From contig DATIYW010000152.1 of the NCBI GenBank assembly GCA_035517415.1, positions 1-9,372 of the forward strand: DNA of 9,372 nt, written 5' to 3'. Source of the stretch: DATIYW01 sp035517415 (GTDB lineage Bacteria; Acidobacteriota; Thermoanaerobaculia; Thermoanaerobaculales; Thermoanaerobaculaceae). Below, piece by piece: positions 6,664 to 9,372 of the stretch. The first letter of the stretch is position 1, and each line of letters opens with the position of its first letter. The position numbers were made by a program, and so were the translations under genes. The notes under the pieces are model-generated. The model was not told where the DNA came from, did not search any database, and saw only the letters and a program-made list of their open reading frames with translations.

Positions 6664-7496
6664 TGAGCGCGTTCCAGCTCCTCCTCCCCGCATTCGTCGC
6701 CAGCCTGATCCTGACTGGAATCCACGCCTACCTCGGTGTGCACGTGGTGGAGCGCGGCGTCATCTTCGTCGACCTCTCGCTGGCGCAGATCGCCGCCCTC
6801 GGCACCACCGTCGCCTACCTCGCGGGATACAGCCTCCACACCGGGTTCGGCGCCTACTTCTTCTCGCTCGGGTTCACGTTCGTCGGCGCGGCGATCTTCG
6901 CGTTCACCCGGACGCACCGCCGCACGCGCATCCCGCAGGAGGCGGTGATCGGAATCGTCTACGCGGTCTCGGCGGCGGTCGCGATCCTGGTGATGTCGAA
7001 GGCGACCCAGGAGACCGAGCACCTCAAGGAGATGCTGGTAGGGAACATCCTCTCGGTAACCTGGCCGGAGTTGGCCAAGACCGCGGTGCTCTACGCGCTC
7101 GTCGGCGCGTTCCACTTCGCGTTCCGCAAGCGGTTCCTCCTCATCTCGCTCAACGAGCCCGAGGCGGAGCGCCAGGGCCTCAACGTACGGGTGTGGGACC
7201 TGCTGTTCTACATGTCGTTCGGGTTCGTCGTCACCTCGTCGGTGGCGATCGCCGGGGTTCTGCTGGTCTTCTGCTTCCTGATCGTGCCGTCGGTCGCGGC
7301 GATGCTGTTCTCGGAGCGGCTCGGTGTCCGCCTGGCGATCGGCTGGACGATGGGCGCGCTTGTTTCAGCCGGCGGAGTCGCGCTCTCGTTCGTGCTCGAC
7401 CTGCCGACCGGCGCCACCATCGTCGCCACCTTCGGCGGCACGCTGCTGGTCCTTGCCGCCTACCGCGCGATTGCCGTGCGAACGCGGACCGTCTGA
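6663..7496 (+). CDS. Metal ABC transporter permease, ABC-3 family (ZnuB-like)
   Basis: This 277-residue inner-membrane protein has about eight or nine hydrophobic segments, the normal size and layout for ZnuB/MntB/TroC permeases. It forms the membrane channel through which the metal released by the upstream binding protein enters the cytoplasm. Recognisable family patches include GVHVVERGVIFVDLSLAQIAALG near residues 24-46, the EAVIGIVYAVSAA patch near 93-105, EHLKEMLVGNIL near 120-131, and the ATPase-contact region around EPEAERQGLNVRVWDLLFY. SVAIAGVLLVFCFLIVPSVAA further on is strongly typical. ATG 6663 is chosen because GGAAAGGG at 6649-6656 lies six bases upstream and the stop of the binding-protein gene overlaps it by one base, indicating coupled translation. 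A GTG at 6660 in the same frame is a less likely start. No ATPase gene follows, as the next genes are on the opposite strand. Confidence 0.9.
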   Translation: MSAFQLLLPAFVASLILTGIHAYLGVHVVERGVIFVDLSLAQIAALGTTVAYLAGYSLHTGFGAYFFSLGFTFVGAAIFAFTRTHRRTRIPQEAVIGIVYAVSAAVAILVMSKATQETEHLKEMLVGNILSVTWPELAKTAVLYALVGAFHFAFRKRFLLISLNEPEAERQGLNVRVWDLLFYMSFGFVVTSSVAIAGVLLVFCFLIVPSVAAMLFSERLGVRLAIGWTMGALVSAGGVALSFVLDLPTGATIVATFGGTLLVLAAYRAIAVRTRTV

Positions 7497-7511
7497 GGGC
7501 GGCCCGCCTGC

Positions 7512-7523
7512 CGGGTCGACCCG
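7512..7523. terminator. GC palindrome between convergent operons, possible weak terminator
   Basis: CGGGTCGACCCG is a perfect 12-base palindrome that could form a short stem with a TCGA loop. It lies between the metal permease stop (7496) and the HIT gene stop (7584), where a terminator for either strand would be expected. No T-tract follows on either strand, so intrinsic termination is doubtful. In high-GC DNA such palindromes also arise by chance. Confidence 0.25.
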
Positions 7524-7583
7524 CCGGTTAATCGGGAGAGGGAGCGGCGAACGCGCCGGAGCCGCGTGGGCTCTTGCGGCGCT

Positions 7584-8051
7584 TCAGGAGCCGCCGCGCC
7601 GCCGTCGGAGCGCCGCGCGAAGGCGGGCCGTCACCTCGTCGACGCCGGGCCCCGGCGGGGGGGAGGCGTGGCCGGGGACGAGCGCGGTGCGCGCCCACTC
7701 GAACAGCGCCGGTCCGTTGACCGGATCGCGGCCCGACCCGGTTCCTTCCCAGTAGCGCTCGAGCAGCCAGCGCGTGCGCGGGAACAGGTGGAAGTGGAGG
7801 CGCGGCTCGAGCTCGCCGAACGACAGGCAGTAGACCCGCTCGGCCTCGACGGCGGCGGCGATCGCGCGGGCGGCCCGCCCGAGCAGCGGGCCGAGCCGGC
7901 GGGTGGCCTCGGCGCTCGCCTGCGGGAGCCCGAGCGGCGCGCGCTTGCACCAGAGGACGAGGTAGCCGGGGACGAGGCAGCCCTCGGCGTGGGCGAGTCG
8001 GAACGACGCGTCCTCGAACACGAGCCGCGGGGAGAGTCGCTCGGCAGTCAT
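7584..8051 (-). CDS. HIT-like (histidine triad) protein with atypical triad
   Basis: This encodes 155 residues from ATG 8051, whose ATGA overlaps the stop of the upstream RidA gene, so translation is probably coupled. The fold pattern of HIT hydrolases (AMP-lysine, Ap4A and similar nucleotidyl-bond enzymes) is visible. LVFEDASFRLAHAEGCLVPGYLVLW near residues 10-34 corresponds to the 'f...hp...lpGh.lv.pk' strands. ATRRLGPLLGRAARAIAAAVEAERV is the long helix. VYCLSFGELEPRLHFHLFPR at about 73-92 is the active-site region. The canonical motif is His-x-His-x-His with hydrophobic residues between. Here it reads R84-L-H86-F-H88-L-F, so the first His is Arg while the middle His, the usual nucleophile, and the last His remain. 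The C-terminus is Arg-rich. It may still be catalytic, with an altered reaction, or it may only bind nucleotides. Substrate unknown. The open frame continues upstream of 8051 but there overlaps the RidA gene. Confidence 0.75.
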   Translation of the reverse strand: MTAERLSPRLVFEDASFRLAHAEGCLVPGYLVLWCKRAPLGLPQASAEATRRLGPLLGRAARAIAAAVEAERVYCLSFGELEPRLHFHLFPRTRWLLERYWEGTGSGRDPVNGPALFEWARTALVPGHASPPPGPGVDEVTARLRAALRRRRGGS

Positions 8052-8464
8052 GGACGAGCGCCCCGCGCCTGCGAGCGGCCGGGCACGTGCGCGACGCACT
8101 CGATCTCGACGCGCGCGCCGAGGGCGAGCCCGCTCGAGGCGAGCGCGCTGCGCGCCGGCAGCCGCCCCGCGAAGAACGTCATGTAGACCTCGTTGAAGGC
8201 GGGCCATTCGGCGATCGAGGCGAGGAACACCGTGCACTTGACGACGTCGTCGAGGCGGGACCCGTGGCGTTCGAGCACGGCCCGCATGTTCTCGAGCGCC
8301 TGGCGCGCCTCGGCGCGGATCCCGCCGGGCGCGAGCTCGAGCCGGTCCGGCGGGTTGCCGATCTGGCCCGAGACGAAGAGCAGCTCGCCAACCCGGACGG
8401 CCTCCGAGAACGGCAGCGAGCGCAGCGGACCTTCCGGGGCCGCGAAGTACTCCACCTTGGACAC
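8048..8464 (-). CDS. RidA/YjgF-family protein (enamine/imine deaminase)
   Basis: This encodes 138 residues from GTG 8464, set by the GGAGGT ribosome site just upstream. RidA enzymes hydrolyse reactive enamine/imine intermediates made by PLP enzymes, releasing ammonia, and act in the cytoplasm as trimers. Diagnostic patches are VGELLFVSGQIGNPP (about 26-39), ALENMRAVLERHGSRLDDVVKCTVFL (about 56-81), and LPARSALASSGLALGARVEIECVAHV (about 102-127). The catalytic Arg (R105) and the Glu of VEIE (E120) are both present, so an active deaminase is likely. The length is close to the family norm, slightly extended at the C-terminus. The gene overlaps the HIT gene by four bases. Several close RidA subgroups exist; some lack deaminase activity, but the conserved Arg argues against that here. 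No PLP enzyme is visible in the window. Confidence 0.88.
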   Translation of the reverse strand: MSKVEYFAAPEGPLRSLPFSEAVRVGELLFVSGQIGNPPDRLELAPGGIRAEARQALENMRAVLERHGSRLDDVVKCTVFLASIAEWPAFNEVYMTFFAGRLPARSALASSGLALGARVEIECVAHVPGRSQARGARP

Positions 8465-8469
8465 CGTCC

Positions 8470-8475
8470 ACCTCC
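8470..8475 (-). promoter_or_regulatory. Ribosome-binding site for the GTG start of the RidA gene
   Basis: On the minus strand GGAGGT lies five bases before GTG 8464. It overrides the longer open frame that extends toward 9241 and selects the length typical of RidA proteins. Confidence 0.65.
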
Positions 8476-8498
8476 AGAGTCGCGTCCGCGATGCGGCG

Positions 8499-8504
8499 AT
8501 TATG
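8499..8504 (-). promoter_or_regulatory. Possible -10 element for the RidA-HIT operon
   Basis: CATAAT on the minus strand is a good -10 match and the most AT-rich spot in the 104-base gap between the patatin stop and the RidA start. It lies about 25 bases before the ribosome site. No convincing -35 is seen at the right spacing. Confidence 0.25.
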
Positions 8505-8568
8505 CCGGAGTCCGGGAGGCGCCCGCCCCCGGGTCTTGGGGAGGCCGGCGACGCAGGCCCCCGGCGGC

Positions 8569-9372
8569 TCAGGCGAGGATCTGCTCGAGCCGCGAGAGCG
8601 CGCGGTCGAGGCGGGCGGCGACGGTGCGGTGCCGCATCGGCAGCCCGACGCTGTCCCAAAGCTCGCGGTCGGCGTCGGCGAGCACGTCGTCGCGGAAGCG
8701 GATGCCGTGGCGGGCGAACACCGGCTCGAGCTCCGCGCGCCGCCGCACCAGCGCGCGCCGGGTCGAGGCGTAGGCGTGCTCGGCGACGGCCTTGCGGGTG
8801 CGGAACGAGAAGATGCTGGCGAAGAACATGTCGTACTCGTCGCGCTGGGGCTCGAAGAGGACGGCGTCGGCGCCGGGGTAGCGGCTCTTGTAGGCGGCGA
8901 ACCCGACCGTCAGCCGCGAGTGGATGAGCGTGCGGAAGGTCTGCGACAGCAGCGTCGGCAGGCCGCCGTCGAGCAGGGGAGGGCAGGCGGCGCCGGCCTG
9001 GTGGCGGCGAGAGGTCATGTCCGCGGGGACCAGGGGGTTGACGCAGATCACCAGTTTCGCGCCGTGGTCCAGCGCGACCGAGGCGTGGAGCGTCTTGAGC
9101 AGCACGCCGTCGACGTAGTGGTGCCCGTCGATCTCGACCGGCGGGTAGAAGCCGGGCAGGGCGGTGCTGGCCTGCACCGCCTGCGAGATCGGGACGTGGG
9201 CGAGGCCGGCCGCGCCGAAGCGCACCGCCCGCCCCGAGCACAGGTCGGCGGCGACCACCACCAGCTTCGAGCGCAGGCGGCGGAAGTCGTCGGTGCGGCC
9301 CTCGAGCGAGAAGATCCGCTCGAGGAAGGCGCGGATCGGCTCGTTGTCGAACAGCCCGAGCGGCAGCGCGCG
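8569..9372 (-). CDS. Patatin-like phospholipase, C-terminal part
   Basis: The gene enters from the right edge; about 267 C-terminal residues are visible, ending at a TGA (8571-8569). The segment LGLFDNEPIRAFLERIF followed by DDFRRLRSKLVVVAADLCSG is the typical middle of patatin-fold esterases. QAVQASTALPGFYPPVEIDG, HHYVDGVLLKTLHASVAL and then GAKLVICVNPLVP follow. Patatins are acyl hydrolases with a Ser-Asp dyad. The Asp of the dyad is in YVDGV (codon 9111-9109). The usual motif is DG[GA], so DGV is slightly unusual. The nucleophile Ser in GxSxG and the oxyanion-hole glycines lie upstream, outside the window. The C-terminal 150 residues, rich in Arg and charged helices, match the bacterial patatins with a long helical tail, which act on membrane or storage lipids. 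The substrate and cellular location are not determinable here. The GTG at 9261 is internal. Confidence 0.85.
   Translation of the reverse strand, partial: RALPLGLFDNEPIRAFLERIFSLEGRTDDFRRLRSKLVVVAADLCSGRAVRFGAAGLAHVPISQAVQASTALPGFYPPVEIDGHHYVDGVLLKTLHASVALDHGAKLVICVNPLVPADMTSRRHQAGAACPPLLDGGLPTLLSQTFRTLIHSRLTVGFAAYKSRYPGADAVLFEPQRDEYDMFFASIFSFRTRKAVAEHAYASTRRALVRRRAELEPVFARHGIRFRDDVLADADRELWDSVGLPMRHRTVAARLDRALSRLEQILA

Noticed and set aside
8193..8927. Plus-strand open frame opposite RidA and patatin
   Set aside because: Arg/Ala/Ser-rich shadow without motifs; the minus strand encodes clear RidA and patatin proteins.
8465..9241. Upstream extension of the RidA open frame
   Set aside because: The extension is Arg/Pro-rich shadow of the patatin gene. 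GTG 8464 with a perfect ribosome site yields a normal-length RidA protein.

Overview
The window is high-GC DNA (GC-rich third codon positions throughout) from a Gram-negative bacterium. The evidence for Gram-negative is a predicted outer-membrane beta-barrel ending in Phe, several Sec signal peptides and an MscS-type channel. The base composition and gene mix would fit Acidobacteriota, Myxococcota or a related high-GC lineage, but nothing here fixes the taxon. No RNA gene, insertion sequence, CRISPR array, integrase or other mobile element is visible. Coding density is high: no gap between genes exceeds about 105 bases.

Left part, plus strand (1-4120). The window opens inside the C-terminal end of an MscS-family mechanosensitive channel. 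It is followed by a short secreted protein (425-889) that looks like only the front part of a DUF3187-like barrel protein. Next come two tightly spaced genes for an ABC importer of the nitrate/sulfonate/bicarbonate class. The first is a permease in which two permease domains are fused in one chain (COG4986 type). The second is a TauB-like ATPase carrying an extra C-terminal AAA-associated domain. No substrate-binding protein is present in this pair.

Middle part, plus strand (4169-7496). Four genes form an apparent metal-uptake operon: a small exported Cys/His protein, a porin-like outer-membrane protein of the kind found beside zinc ABC transporters, a ZnuA-like metal-binding lipocalin-sized periplasmic protein (cluster A-I), and a ZnuB-like ABC-3 permease. 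Spacing is short, and the last two genes overlap by one base. The matching ATPase (ZnuC) is absent. The proposed path is metal crossing the outer membrane through the barrel, capture by the binding protein, and import through the permease powered by an ATPase encoded elsewhere.

Right part, minus strand (9372-7584). These genes converge on the metal operon. They are the C-terminal part of a patatin-like phospholipase, then a RidA-family enamine/imine deaminase (GTG start), then a HIT-like protein that overlaps ridA by ATGA. The HIT-like protein has Arg where the first His of the triad normally stands.

The items most worth following are the ATPase-less metal operon with its own outer-membrane protein and Cys/His protein, the fused-permease ABC system without a binding protein next to it, and the atypical HIT protein coupled to RidA. 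All protein family assignments were made by eye from motifs, without database searches.
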